Origin: Emydura subglobosa
Taxonomy: Eukaryota > Chordata > Testudines > Chelidae
Length of the DNA stretch: 64,000 bases
Direction: 5' to 3'
NCBI GenBank assembly: GCA_007922225.1
Contig: ML679966.1
Location: 33,711,383-33,775,382, forward strand
The position numbers were made by a program, and so were the translations under genes. The notes below the pieces were generated by a model. That model ran no database searches. It worked only from the letters and a program-made list of their open reading frames with translations, and was not told the DNA's origin. Each line of letters opens with the position of its first letter. Within the stretch, counting starts at the first letter, position 1. Below, one piece after another: positions 1 through 12,031 of this stretch.

Positions 1-475
1 GGGCCTCTGTTCACCCGTTCACTGCACATTATGCCATTGCCAACTCGTCCTCAATGGATGCACCAGTAGGCCACGCAGTCCAACAAACTCTAGCATATGC
101 TGAGCCCTAGTGCCCACCTCTATTCTGGTCACTGCTCGCTATGCTACCCACATCAGTCATCCACATAGGGACCAGCACCCAAAGAAAAAGAGGAAGTTAC
201 TGTAACTGATGGTTCTTTGAGATGTGTGGTCTCTGTCTGGATTCCCGTCCCCTCTGCTATGGGCTCAATACCTGTCAGTAAGAGGAAACTGAGGGAGCGT
301 TGACTCATGCAGCCACATAAGACCTCGGACATACCACATAGAGGATGTAGGGCGTGCACGTGGGTTAATGGACACTACTCGAAACAGTTCGGCGCACATG
401 TGCACCCACGTCTGGAATCCAGATTGGGACCACACATCTTGAAGAACCATCAGTTACAGTAAGTAACCTCTCTGT
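1..475 (-). mobile_element. Terminus of a DIRS-like retrotransposon, cut by the window edge
   Basis: The two stretches 190-245 and 414-470 are near-perfect reverse complements of about 56 bp separated by about 170 bp. Both contain the block around GGTTCTTTGAGATGTGTGGT or its complement. The same kind of block, with divergence, closes the element at 24136-24411 and the one near 34257 and 40164, which do encode DIRS-type proteins. I therefore read this as the inverted-repeat end of a DIRS copy whose body lies left of position 1, or as a solo terminal repeat. No coding remnant can be recognised in 1-189. The strand is a guess from the other two copies. Confidence 0.55.
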
Positions 476-3400
476 ATGGCATTACTGCTGAATCACTAAG
501 GTGTGCGCATAAGAAAATGCAGAGTGAGCAGCTTACTCAGTTTTTATATAGGTCTACTTGCAGTCAGATAAGTTGATCAAGTAAATACAAGGCTATAATT
601 AAGTTTCTGGTTGCCTTAATCTGACTATGCCCAAATTGACTGAATATGTAATCACTACATTTTAAATCTGTATTATGGTAGAGTAATATATATGAATATA
701 AACCGTTTTAGTTTATAAGAGAAACCATAACATTTTAAAAATGGAATCATGCCAAAACTCTTACTTGTGCTCAGATAACATGGTGAGTGTAGTGTAAAAT
801 TATATAACAAGACTTGTGAACTGCTGTGTTACATAAAGCAGGATATTTTTTCAATTTGCTAATTACTTTCTTCTGGTAACCTAGGGACTTACTACTCTTC
901 CTACAGACTTATTAAAAATGTACTTAGGTGTGTGCACACAACCTTAAATACCTCTTTATATCTGACATAAAACCAAATTGCACAGCTATTGAATAAGATA
1001 TTTAGATATAACAAAACTGAAAACTGAAGTCCTCTCCACCTACCAGTCTTTAGTTATCACTAATAGTTATCACTAATATCCTGTACTGCCATTAAAACTA
1101 GTCAAAATCTGTGTAAATTACTACTGTAGTAAAAGGAAAAGCTGTAATTCTGATATGCCTTGTTTTTGTTAATGAGATTACGTTCAAGAGAGGCAAGTGG
1201 AAACTCCTTAATCTAAAACTTCCACTAGACTAAATTTTCTCAGTCCTTTGGGAAACATTCTGTAATTGTAGTACAAGAGAAAGAGGTGTTAAATTAAGTT
1301 GTTTCTTAAGTTTAGAAATAAATGTAAAACAATTACAGATGAATTTTTACAATTGATAGTAGCCTTTAAAAGCTTAATTAAAATTCTGTATCTGTTCTTT
1401 CAGCTAAGTTGGATGTAAAGTATCTGCAGAAATTTTGTAGAATGTTTTCTTCCCCTGTTTTTCTTTAGTTTTCTGTTGGATTTTCTCTTTAAATAGATTT
1501 TTGCTGTATTTTATCTAAGATGTGACATGGATATCTTGCTGATTTTTAATAATAATAACAATAAGTCTTAATGGCAGAAAAAGCACATTGGTTTGCAGTA
1601 AAGCCATCTGGGAAATACCGTGTGTGTGCTTATCAGTTTTAGGATGACCCTTCAAATTTAATTAGAATATTTTAGTATCTTTTAGGAAAGGGTGGGGTGT
1701 AAGTGTAATCTAACAGCAGTGGTACAGGGAAAACCTTAGGACGTTATGTTGAGCTGGAGGTTTATTTTCCCCCCATTGTGATCTCACTCTTTATTTAGGA
1801 GATTTTAACAAACTGTTTTGGTGTGCTATGCCAAAAATACATCATTTGGTAACTTACCTCTAAACTTGGCATCCCACATTGCAGAGGGCTCTAAATTAAG
1901 TATGTGATTATGCAATTCTGAAACACTGTCAACAATTTCTGTTGCTGTGATTGTTGTGCAGTTGGGTGCTGCTCTGAATGCTCAGCTCTTCAGCCAGTTG
2001 GCCTGGATGTCTCGGGAGAGGCTTCAGAACCAGCCTATTCGTGTCATCTTAGTTAGCACTAGCTTATGAGAAGGGAGGGGGAAACCAATATATTACAGGG
2101 TGGGTTACCAGCCTTCAGCATTGCCCCACACTCCACTATTTACTGAAGACCTGTCCTGTTCTTTTCCGCCTCCCCTCCTGTCACCTCCCTATAAAAGCTC
2201 CTCTCTGGTTGCAGTGATACTGCTATAATAGATGAGAGCTATAAGGAACCATTTGGTGGTAGCTGGGCAGGAGGAGGTTGATCTGATACTGTGGTGATGT
2301 GTATGGCTTACAAATGTTAGAAGATAGCTTTCTGTGGAGAGGATGGAATTTAGTCCTGTAGAATTAAAGGGCCTTTTTTCTCCTCTTCTCTCCGGAAGAC
2401 GGGGAGTGGGGAGGCAGGTGTGGGTGGGTGAACCTAAAGGAGAAAAATACATAAAATCTCTTCCAATGAGAACTTGACTGGGGGATGGGTTGATATTAGA
2501 GAATCACTTCTCCTTTCAATAAAAAATGCAATTAAAGTCCTGTTATAATTTTTATTAGAAAAAAGATGAGTCAGAAGAATGGCTTTTTTACTCCCCCATC
2601 CTTCTGTCTTCCCCTTTCCAATCTGTTTCTTGCATTTTTGTTCCCTTTTCTCTGTTTTTTGGTTTCTCGAAGGATAGATACACCAAGAGCCAGAAGGTAG
2701 TAGTATCCTACTGGAATGGGTGCAGAGGGAAGTGTAGTGGGTGATCAGTTGTGTGGCAAACCTGCCAAACCTAAACTATCTAAAGAAAATACAAAGGTTC
2801 TTATATGGATACCAATGAAATTGAGAGCTGACACTTTTTTCTTCAATCCAGTAGATATGCAGGATTACAGTACCTGTCTACTGCATCTGACTAACTATAT
2901 TTCTTCTAAATCAGGATGGCCCAGTGAACAGCCACTCATTCTGATAAAACAGCTGTTCCACCCCTCCCATCTAAAGCTCTACTCATTTGGATGGACTCCA
3001 GCATAACTTGCGCTGGGGACATATAGAGCAGCTACTAAATTTTATCTTAGTTCCTGCAGAGCATTGAACCAAGGTGCTGTGATACTTAAGTAGTGGATGC
3101 AGTATTAAAATTTAGCTAGAATCTCCATAACAGGGAAATACCATGTGTTAGGAAGGGAAGGTCTTTCCCAAATAATCAGCAGTCCTTCTATTCAATGACT
3201 TGGGGGGGGGGGGAAAGAAGTGAGTGCTCCCTTGGAGATTACCATCTTAAACTGTGACCCCGTTAAGATGAGTTAATGTACAGACAAAAGATGGTTACTT
3301 AGTAAGCTGTTAATTGTTTAAAATGCAGATTGGAAGAATAAGCACGAATATGCAGTTTTGTGTAACACGTTTAATGGTCTGGACTTCAGTTTTGTATTTT

Positions 3401-4040
3401 AAAGATCCCATGGTGCTCTTTGCAAACATACAAGTACCCTGGTGTCTTGGCACAAATTCCATTCTGGATAATTGTGCCTGCCTAAAACTATATGCAGTTT
3501 CAGTTATATACAGTGTCTTGACAAAATAAACTGTACTGTTAAGTAGCTACTATGTTTCACCTCAGATGATTGCACTTCAGTAATAGGCGGAATGAATCTT
3601 TTGTAATTTATGTATAGAGAGAGATTGGAAACTGTGTAATTATGTAATACTTCAAAAAAAAATTGATGGAAAAATTACTACGGTCAAGCATCATGTACTA
3701 TACAGTACAAAATTATGGGTTCACAATGCAGATAATCTTTGAGTTTCAAAATCTGCTAAATTTCTGACTTTGCATACTACATAGCAAAACTGCAAAGTAT
3801 TTATTTGGGATGAAAATACATACAGAATATCTCATATGTGAGGCATAAGAAAATACTTGTAATTTGTAGAACAGTAGAATGGTCTAAATAATATTTAGTT
3901 CTGTCACAGAACACTTTAAATTGCAGTGCAGTTTTATACAGCAAAATTAATTTTAGGTCAGTTTTTCAGGACAGTTTGTTATGTTGTGAGTCTTCTGCAT
4001 CAGATTATAGGTTGTGGTGTCTTTGTATTTTTTTATACAG
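476..4040 (+). other. SLAIN2: SLAIN2 intron sequence upstream of the first visible exon
   Basis: AT-rich sequence without a recognisable exon. The human gene has several coding exons before the one at 4041, and none is seen here, so they should lie left of the window. A poly-G run sits near 3201-3213. A 96-codon open frame (2716-3006, +) matches no SLAIN2 segment I know and has no supporting splice context. A TATA-like block with pyrimidine-rich surroundings lies near 2190, but nothing else marks it as a promoter. Confidence 0.6.
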
Positions 4041-4178
4041 AAAAACTAAGGCGTAGTCTTCCAAACCTGTCCAGGACATCTAACATCCAAGCTGAGCCTG
4101 TGAAAAACAGCAGAAGTGATTCAAATTTTCAAGTGCCAAATGGAGGAATACCTCGCATTCAACCTCAAGCCTCAGCCA
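4041..4178 (+). CDS. SLAIN2: SLAIN2, internal coding exon (138 nt)
   Basis: This is the first of the SLAIN2 exons in the window. SLAIN2 is a cytoplasmic microtubule plus-end protein that binds EB1, CLIP and CLASP proteins and recruits the polymerase ch-TOG to promote microtubule growth. The exon opens after a TTTTTATACAG acceptor, uses the frame reading [14 protein letters not shown], and ends at a consensus GTAAGT donor. It carries 2 nt of a preceding codon, 45 whole codons and 1 nt of the next. The translation closely follows vertebrate SLAIN2 ([13 protein letters not shown] near its end). The ORF continues upstream into the intron, which is not coding. Earlier exons with the SLAIN coiled-coil part are outside the window. 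Confidence 0.93.
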
Positions 4179-5418
4179 GTAAGTATCTTTACAGTGATAC
4201 TGTAAACACATATTTTGAAATTAGATTGAAAGCAGTAGCAGTGTTTACAGTTTCATGCACACATAACATTAGCCTTAATGTTTAGCCAAATCTTAGATCA
4301 GGTCATATATAAGTACCAAATTTGACAGTTAGTAAAACAAACCAGATTGTTTCCAAGTGTAGCATCTCTCTTCCATTAAAATGATGTATGTGCCTATTAC
4401 TGTCTAAGTTATTTTTTTGTAATGTCTTAATATTTTCCTCACCCTCTTGAAGTTTCCAGAAACACTTGAAATTAAAGTTTCCCCTCAGTCGTGTGTGAGA
4501 TTACTTGTAATTGTTGAAATGCTGGCATTACAGCTGTATTTTCCTCTGTAAAATAAAATGAATACTGTCTAAGAATTACATGAACTTTGAACAGATGAGA
4601 GAACATCAACTGTTGCTTATATACAAAATGATATATCTAATACTTCGATATATTCTGGTATATGTATTAGTATATACATACACTTCAGCCTAGAGTATTG
4701 TGGAAACCTTTTTATTTACTATAATTAGAGAATTTGTACAGTGCTACTTTGTACGGTTGCATTTTCTTTTCAGAGATTTTATGAACACTAACTTTCTAGT
4801 TTTCTTCACCCTTTAATTATGTTGCAGTACACAGCTGAGGTAAATATGGTTTTTAAAGGATGCTGAAAGCTGATCTGAAATTACATCTATTTTCATTTTG
4901 TTTTGGCTCGGTCATTTATCTTTCTCCTTCTGCCCTATCAGCTACTCTTCTTTGTAAGTCAGTAATGAAATGCAGGATATAAAAAATGCAAAAATCTATG
5001 CTCAAATACAGGATTCTTGCACATTTCAATACCATTCCAGTAAAGGATGAAGTGACTTTCAAATCCCTTTCAAATGTGCACATGTATTACTGTCAAGCAA
5101 AACCAACCTAGTGCTTTGGGTTAGTTGTGGGAGGGTCATTGAGCTGTGAACTGCAAGATTAGATTTTGTCATATTGCAGGCCTCTCCTGAAAGGATTGAC
5201 CACTTTTAAAAAACAAAACAAAACAAAAAGCAAATGTATTCTAAGGTGCGAGTCAACAGTTCTGTACCTGTATCTTTTTAATCTTCAAATATTCATTCAC
5301 AATTGGATGATTCTAGGGTAATGTGGTGACTACCTTTATCTAAGTATTAGATGTTTGATGTATAGGTTTTTAGTGAATTCTTAATTCAGGTGGTTAGGCA
5401 ATAAAAGCATGTTATTAG

Positions 5419-6044
5419 TAGGGCCTTGCCAAATTCACGGCTGGGAAAAACACGTCATGGGGACTGAGAAATGTGGTTTCCCTTATGAAATCTGGCTATT
5501 GTAGAGGGTGTCATGGTATTGCCACCCTTATTTTGGTGTTGCCTTCTGAGCTGGACAGCTGTTGGGTGAGCACTTAGCTTTGAAGGCAGTGCCACTGCCA
5601 GCAGCAGGGCAGAAGTGAGGGTGGCATAGTATGGGGGTGTTGACACTTTTTTGGGGGGAGGCAGAGCTGGGTTTATGGTTGGGCAGCTGCCCAGGGTGCT
5701 GTGATCAGGCGAGCACTGTGGTCATCCTCTGCCACACACAACAGCCAGCCCCACGGCCCCTCTAACCCTGATCGCTGGGCCCAGAGCCAGGGGAGGGGTA
5801 GGGCTTGGGGGTGCCTCGGCCGGGGACTCCTACAATGCACTAGACTCCAGCTGCTTGGCTGAATTGGGACGGGACTTCCCTCTTCAGGGTGGCAATACTG
5901 TGATCTCTCTTCAATAGCCTTGTGAACCCCCCTCCCTCCCTTTTAGGTTGGAACCCCCACAGTTACAACACTGTGAAATTTAAGATTTTTAAAATCCTAT
6001 GACCATAAAATTGACCAAAATGGACTGAATTTGGTAGGGTCCTA
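5419..6044. mobile_element. Non-autonomous hAT DNA transposon (626 bp)
   Basis: The left end reads TAGGGCCTTGCCAAATTCA and the right end reads TGAATTTGGTAGGGTCCTA, an imperfect terminal inverted repeat of about 19 bp. It is flanked by an 8-bp direct repeat, GTTATTAG at 5411-5418 and ATTATTAG at 6045-6052, with 7 of 8 bases equal. Eight-base duplications are the hallmark of hAT insertions. The interior is more GC-rich than the surrounding intron and carries no transposase frame, so it moved, if at all, with an enzyme supplied in trans. Confidence 0.8.
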
Positions 6045-8623
6045 ATTATTAGATACAAGCTTCTCAAATGTCTCCTTACGGGATATTAATAGTTTGACTT
6101 AAAATTATAAAAGCAATGAAACTCTGTTGAAGAATTACTTCACTGTCAAACTATATATAAAATCCCATTAAAGTATATATTATATCACTGGTCTACAGTA
6201 AGTTAAAACAATTTGATAGCAACAATCCTAATGAAATATTTCAGTGGTAGTTTTAATTGCGTAAGAACATCGCTTATTTCTAAGAATTTAAAACAAAAGC
6301 TGGGTTTTAGTGAACCCATATGGATTACTTTTGGGCAAATGTTTTAATACTGAGCATACTTGAAGGAAAGACCATACAAAATTTACTTGGCCAGGACACT
6401 TCCTATTGTTCACTATACAAGAGTGTTAAACTTTTCACAGCCTAACTTGTGCTGCTTAATCCTGCTATTAAGTCATAACATTGTAATGTTTCAAGTTTAG
6501 CACGGTGATTAGATTGCAGGATCCAAAGAAAGGGGAAGCCTTTGTTTAAACAGTGTTAATTAACAGATAAGAATTATGGAAATCATTAGGTGAATTTGCT
6601 TATATCCAATACTTGAACATTTTTTCAAAGAACAAAAGTGCCTGTAGATAACTGGGTTTGTATACATTGGATTTCATGAATAAAGCTGAGACTTTTATCC
6701 CCTTAAAATTTCCTTGCTCTTGTTGATGTCAGATCCTTGATACTGAATATACAAACCGGTATATTTTTTTTAAAGACTTAGAACATGAAGTAAATCAATT
6801 TAGGAGGGGTGTGTGTGTGTACGTATACAAACATCCAGTGTTAAGTATTGAGTTCCTGGAATTCTGATCATTTCTGCATTTGAACTGCCATTTTTTTCCA
6901 CTGACTTTGTATTTAACTGTTTCACTTTGGACAAACACCACTGTTAAATTGTACCAAAGTTTGTCATGTTTTCCTGTGCCAGTGACTTCTTGGGTTTTTA
7001 GATCCAAAACTTTCCTATTCACCTGCTGGTCTTGCATGAGCTTAACTTTGCAAGGTTGCTATATTTCTATCTAAGGTCACTGCTTTTTCCTTGTCCAGAG
7101 CTGCTGGTCACTAGCTAATTTACATGCTCACCTGCTATGGCTGCAATGCTAAACTTGCTGTGGATGCTGGCAATTGAATATTAGTTGGGAATGCAGTAAG
7201 ATCTCTCACCTGACAACTGCTCAGATGTGTGATAAGTTGAACAGGCAACTTTAGAGATGTCTAGTCTAAGTGTAGGTGGAAGAAACGTACTTCCAAACAT
7301 GACCTTCAGTTTTTATAGTTGTACTAGAGATAAAGACAGTTACTGTGATAAATTCTAAACTGTAATCCAACTGAAAAATTATTTTCAAACAGTTTGATGC
7401 AGTCTAGAGTAAAGCCACCACTCAAACTGTCCATTTATAAGTAGTGTATTAGTTTCTTTTTAAAACTGGCTAAATTACACACTTCTATTTGTAGCTATTT
7501 AAAAATTCCTGATATGCATATGGTTCTTCCTTGTGACACGTGAAAAATCACATGGTGAATGTAGATGAACTATTGAATGAGTGTCTCTTTTTACTAGATC
7601 TTAACTATTCATATTGTAATACTTAAGTTCCATATTTCAAAGAACAAGCTCTTAAAAATATCTTTGTTACATTGGATTTTCAAATTATGTAACAGCCGAG
7701 ATGGCCTCACACATTCTTTGAGTGTTTGCCTCCCAAGCCATGTAAACCTGTGAAAAGCTATTGGGAAAACTACCATATAGAAGACACACTTTTATTAAAT
7801 CAAGTACTTAATACGTATCCTCGCACTTGTATCAATGTATTAAAATTTAAATGTACTAGGCGAAATCTTAAACATGCTTTGCTGTTTGTTCTTAATTCAG
7901 AGTGCAGCATCTACAGCTTAGTTGCCTACCTATCTTTTTTGATAAAGTGGCTCTAATCATAAATGGCCAACGTGAAGCTGTGTAGTGTGCACAGAAGATA
8001 AAAAAAAAACAACATTCTGATGCAAACAATTGGCTATATTATTGTAGTTTTAATTCATTTGAAATATTGCTTTAAAACTGTTATAAATCTACATTGCACT
8101 TCAAGATTGTGCCATTGATGGCCAAGTACGTTTAATAGTATTCGTAGCATTTTACAGTTAGCATAATTAAGTGTTATCTCTAAAGTATCTTTGAACATTT
8201 ACATTGGGTATTATATTCTGCATATTCACCTAAGTGAAACTACTTGTTTTCTCAGCTTTGCTCCATCTAACACCTGAAATTCTATTCAGTGGTATTAGTG
8301 CAGATAATTATGTAGTTAAAGAATCTTCATAAAGTATGGGAGACAATTTGATCTATAAATGGAATATCTATTTTAAAATCTTGCATATTGATCCACTAAC
8401 CTCAGTTGCTAATGAAATGCAAGTACCGTGATAGGAAAAAAATCACTTCAGTATTTAGCACCAGTTCTTCATTCAAATCAGACTGATCAGAGAATCAGCT
8501 AAATCGGCTTCCTTAATGGTGTCTTCCTTACCCAAATATAAATAGGCTGAATTATATATTGGGACATGGTTTGGAGAAATAATTTGCCTTTTAAATTTCT
8601 TGTTGAGAATCTTTCTTCTGGAG

Positions 8624-9012
8624 CAGTGGTTCTCAACCTTTCCAGACTACTGTACCCCTTTCAGAAGTCTTTGTCTTGCATACCGCAGGTTTCACCTCAC
8701 TTAAAAACTACTTGCTTACAAAATAAGACAAAAAAATACAAAAGCGTCACAGCACAATACTGAAAAATTGCTCATTTTTAGCATATAATTATAAAATAAA
8801 TCAATTGGAATATAAATATTGTACTTACATTTCAGCATAGTTTATAGAGCAGTATAAAGTCATTGTATGAACTTTTAGTTTGTATTGACTTCACTAGTGC
8901 TTTTTATGTAGCCTGTTGTAACACTTGGCAATTACCTAGATGAGTTGATGTACCCCCTGGAAGAGCTCTGTGTATCCCCAGGGATACACGTACCCCTGGT
9001 TGAGAACCACTG
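8624..9012. mobile_element. Non-autonomous hAT DNA transposon (389 bp) with perfect 8-bp duplication
   Basis: The element begins CAGTGGTTCTCAACC and ends GGTTGAGAACCACTG, a perfect 15-bp terminal inverted repeat. It is flanked by an identical 8-bp direct repeat, TTCTGGAG, at 8616-8623 and 9013-9020. Inverted similarity continues further in: a GTACCCCT block occurs near both ends. There is no transposase frame. These ends are typical of the widespread hAT MITEs of amniotes. The intact duplication suggests moderate age, though the body is AT-drifted. Confidence 0.9.
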
Positions 9013-9905
9013 TTCTGGAGCATACAAGAAGCTGTTTTTGTCTTTTGAGTTGTCAGCACTAGTAATGTAAATGGAAGTAAATGTGACTAAATCAATAAGA
9101 AACCAGTACGCAGAGGCATAGGTAGACTTGATGGGCTAGTGGTCTGTTACAGTTGAATTCCTAGATATGATAGTTTGGAAGCTTTTGTTCATTTGCACAA
9201 TTAAAACAACTGAGTATGCTTTGTGATACCTTGTATCACTTCTCTTATTTGTATTTAATAGGTTGTAAATGGTAGTGCATTGTACAAAAACTTTACAACC
9301 TAAAAATTAAGTTCAGCAAAGGATTTCCAGTGAAAAACTGTAATGGGGTGGGGGGGGGTGAGAGAGAAACTATATGCTTTTAGAATAGTGGTGCAGTGGC
9401 ATTCAGACAGGTTAGGCTCTAGCTGGTACAGAGTATCAACATTGTTCTTTCTGTTTATGAATTACAGAGCAACTTGTGTTATATTTATTAGCACTTCATT
9501 ATTTTTCACTATTTTATGGAAAAATAGCAATTCTGAGTAAACATTTTGTTATAGCATTTAAGACCAAGACAAGCAAACCTGCCAGCCAGCCATACATTGA
9601 GATGAGGAAAATCATGCAATTTTCTGTTCTCTCCTTCCCCACTCCTCGAAGAGCTGTTGTAAATTTTAAAGTGAAAGAGGGCCAATGGAAACAATCTTAC
9701 ATTATGACTTTTTTACATTTTGTAAAGGTGGGGAAGTTAAAAGTATTTTTAAAATGTTACTGAGGTAGTCATTTCCTTTCCCCCCAAGTACCCTCCAATT
9801 CTAGTGTTAGACTTGGTTAATAAAACTGTGGGGCTTGGTGGGGCAGGACAGGCCTTGTATTCATAGCTGTCCTCCCTCAGGGGTTATGCTTGAGATGGTA
9901 ACTGA

Positions 9906-10177
9906 GGTTTGATCTACACCATTTTAATACTGGTATAACTAACAGATAGGCATGTGTTCCCTCCTCGCCAGTAGTTACATCGATACAATTCCTAGTGTGG
10001 AGGCAGCTATACCGATATAAATTTGCCATACATTGGTATCGCTTAGTCCCCTTCCTATATGAGAATAAGCTATACTAGTATAAAGCACTTCGGTATAACT
10101 GTGTACACAGTGGGGGCGTTGTACCACGTCACACCAGTACAGTGAAAATAGTGCAACTTTTGTGTGTAGATATGGCC
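9906..10177. mobile_element. Harbinger-type MITE (272 bp)
   Basis: The ends GGTTTGATCTACAC and GTGTAGATATGGCC are imperfect inverted repeats that resemble the ends of the full Harbinger at 46984-50589 (GGCCTGGTCTACACT). Flanking triplets are TGA (9903-9905) and TTA (10178-10180), compatible with a decayed TTA target duplication. No coding capacity. The interior contains several short inverted motifs around CGGTATA. Confidence 0.65.
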
Positions 10178-11118
10178 TTAGTTCTGGTAGAGGCTCCTTC
10201 CAGCCAGTGAAGGTTGCTGTGAGACTTTTCTGAATCTGTGAATTCCTGGCATGTTTCTTCCTGTCAAGCATCTGCTGCTCCTAGAACTTTGCTGGCTGGT
10301 GGTTGGCAAATGGTATGTTACAGGGACCCTTTAAGACACTAACAGCACTAGTGTTTTGCCTTGATCTATTCTGGCAGAAGCCAGCAAAGCCTAGTAATTC
10401 TAGAATGTCTATATTTGATGCAGGACAACCCTGAATTTGATTGCTTATTTGATTTCTAGCTTGCGTACATTTTGTATAAGTTTGAAGGGGAAAGCCATGC
10501 TATATTAAATATAAATTCTATATGTATGTTAGTTGCTGAGAGTTGAATATGCAAATTTGAAGTTTGGCAGTCTTACATGATAAAATAGCATTTTTAGAAA
10601 ACAAGCTTTTGGAGTCATCTTCTCTCTTATGTATTGAAATGTTACTTGGAGTCATCTTTTCTGAAAATTTCTCTTTGCTTTAAAAGGAAAATTAACCTTG
10701 TTTTATCAAGTTAAATCTGACAGTCTTCATGTCCATCTTTACTTTATATCTAATCTTGCATTGAGATTGCTGTGGCATGTTTGCTGGTGGCTTGTTCTCC
10801 CTTTGGTGTGTTTGTTTTGCCTTCCTGGGTTTTTAGTCCTGCAAGAAACTTCTTTACTATTAAGAAACTTATTCATTTTGCACTGCAAGGTTTCTGACAC
10901 TATCCCTTTGCAACCGTTTAATGCAGTAAGCACCACTTTAAAACAAAACACGTCACTACTTCTTCTAGAACTGAGCCATAACAGCTTTTGAAAACTGTTA
11001 TGCACTTTACTAGCTGCTTGTTTCCTGATGCTTCACAGGCAGCTGTGGTTCTATATCCTGAGTGAATTGAGTTGTTTTGTCTTTCTAGACAAATATAATA
11101 CTTCTTATCTTTCAACAG

Positions 11119-11196
11119 CTCTGCAAAGGCAGAAAAATTTGCCTCGTGCTGCCTTCAAAACCAAACAGTTTCTTCAAACTCCATCTACAAAAGGAG
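11119..11196 (+). CDS. SLAIN2: SLAIN2, probable cassette exon (78 nt)
   Basis: A pyrimidine-rich tract (CTTCTTATCTTTCAACAG) precedes the exon and AGGAG|GTAACT ends it. Spliced after the exon ending at 4178 and before the one starting at 18751, it keeps the frame: it takes 1 nt from the upstream exon and leaves 1 nt, so its 78 nt are 26 codons. The peptide begins TLQRQKNLPRAAFKTKQF, is basic and has no stop, which fits the serine/proline-rich, basic C-terminal half of SLAIN2. Skipping also leaves the frame intact, so the exon can be optional. The core protein as I know it joins its neighbours directly. It lies within a much larger intron and could be a chance open stretch, but sites, frame and composition agree. 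Confidence 0.7.
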
Positions 11197-11911
11197 GTAA
11201 CTAACTTACAGCCTCTTACCAAGTTCTAGCAAAACTCAAACTGTTCACCTGTGTTAAATCTTGTACCTTTAATCTAACAAATACAAACAATTGCATGGAG
11301 AGACTAACAGTAAATGGACTTTAATTTATCAGGATAGCACAATCATGTCTTGTTCATGTCTTGTCTGCTATGGGCAGAAAGGTTTCTCGAAGGATGGATA
11401 TTAACTTTGAGATATGATCCAAGAACTTGTGACTTCAAGCATAAGAAGTAAAAAAAAGAAGAAAAAAATTGTTTGGATTAGCAAAGCTGATTTCTGAAGC
11501 CAGATTCATGAAGGTTGCCTTGTGAGAAGAATTTTTAATCACTGAATTGTGGTGTTTTTTAAGAAAAAATCTTCTCCCTCTGCACTGGAAAAATGTCAAC
11601 ACCATGAGTGAAAAATTGTTGCCTTACATATCAATGTTAGAAATAGATGATAGCAAGTTAGTTACTCCTGAAAAGTTCAAGTATAGCAGCAATTCTCCTT
11701 AAGATGAGTTGCAAAAATAATCACTATAATTATGCATTTCTAGTCAGAAAGTAGTTTAGGAAATACTATTATAGTGTTTCTGGTTGCTTATGCTGCTAAT
11801 GGCTGAAGTACATTCTTGTCAGAAGAGAATCAAATGCTAAACTTTAATCCAACTGAACCAAACTTAATATCTGAGTCCTAATTAGTTGTTTTAAATTCTG
11901 CTGATCTTGTA

Positions 11912-12031
11912 CAGTGGTGTTGGAACTATGGGTGCTGCCGCACCCTCTGGCTTGAAGTAATAATAGCAAACACCAACTACATGATTTCCATCATCAGCAC
12001 CTCCACTATGAAAATTGTTTCGGCACTCCTG
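11912..12031. mobile_element. Short hAT-like fragment
   Basis: The ends CAGTGGTGTTGGAAC and GTTTCGGCACTCCTG are imperfect inverted repeats, and the interior (GGTGCTGCCGCACCCTC, then TCAGCACCTCCACTATG) matches a dispersed reptile repeat pattern I recognise. Flanking octamers agree only partly, so the duplication is unproven. There is no coding frame. Confidence 0.5.

Larger units (their letters stand above)
4179..11118 (+). other. SLAIN2: SLAIN2 intron between the 138-nt exon and the cassette exon
   Basis: About 6.9 kb, AT-rich. It contains two hAT elements (5419-6044 and 8624-9012) and one Harbinger-type MITE (9906-10177), listed separately. In the remaining stretches (4179-5418, 6045-8615, 9021-9902 and 10181-11118) I see only short simple-sequence runs, for example TG repeats near 6810 and poly-G near 9349. 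The small open frames here show no conserved coding pattern. Confidence 0.7.

Noticed and set aside
2662..11401. Repeat of TTTCTCGAAGGATRGATA at 2662 and 11384
   Set aside because: Only about 18 bases agree and flanks do not, so a chance match or tiny remnant is as likely.
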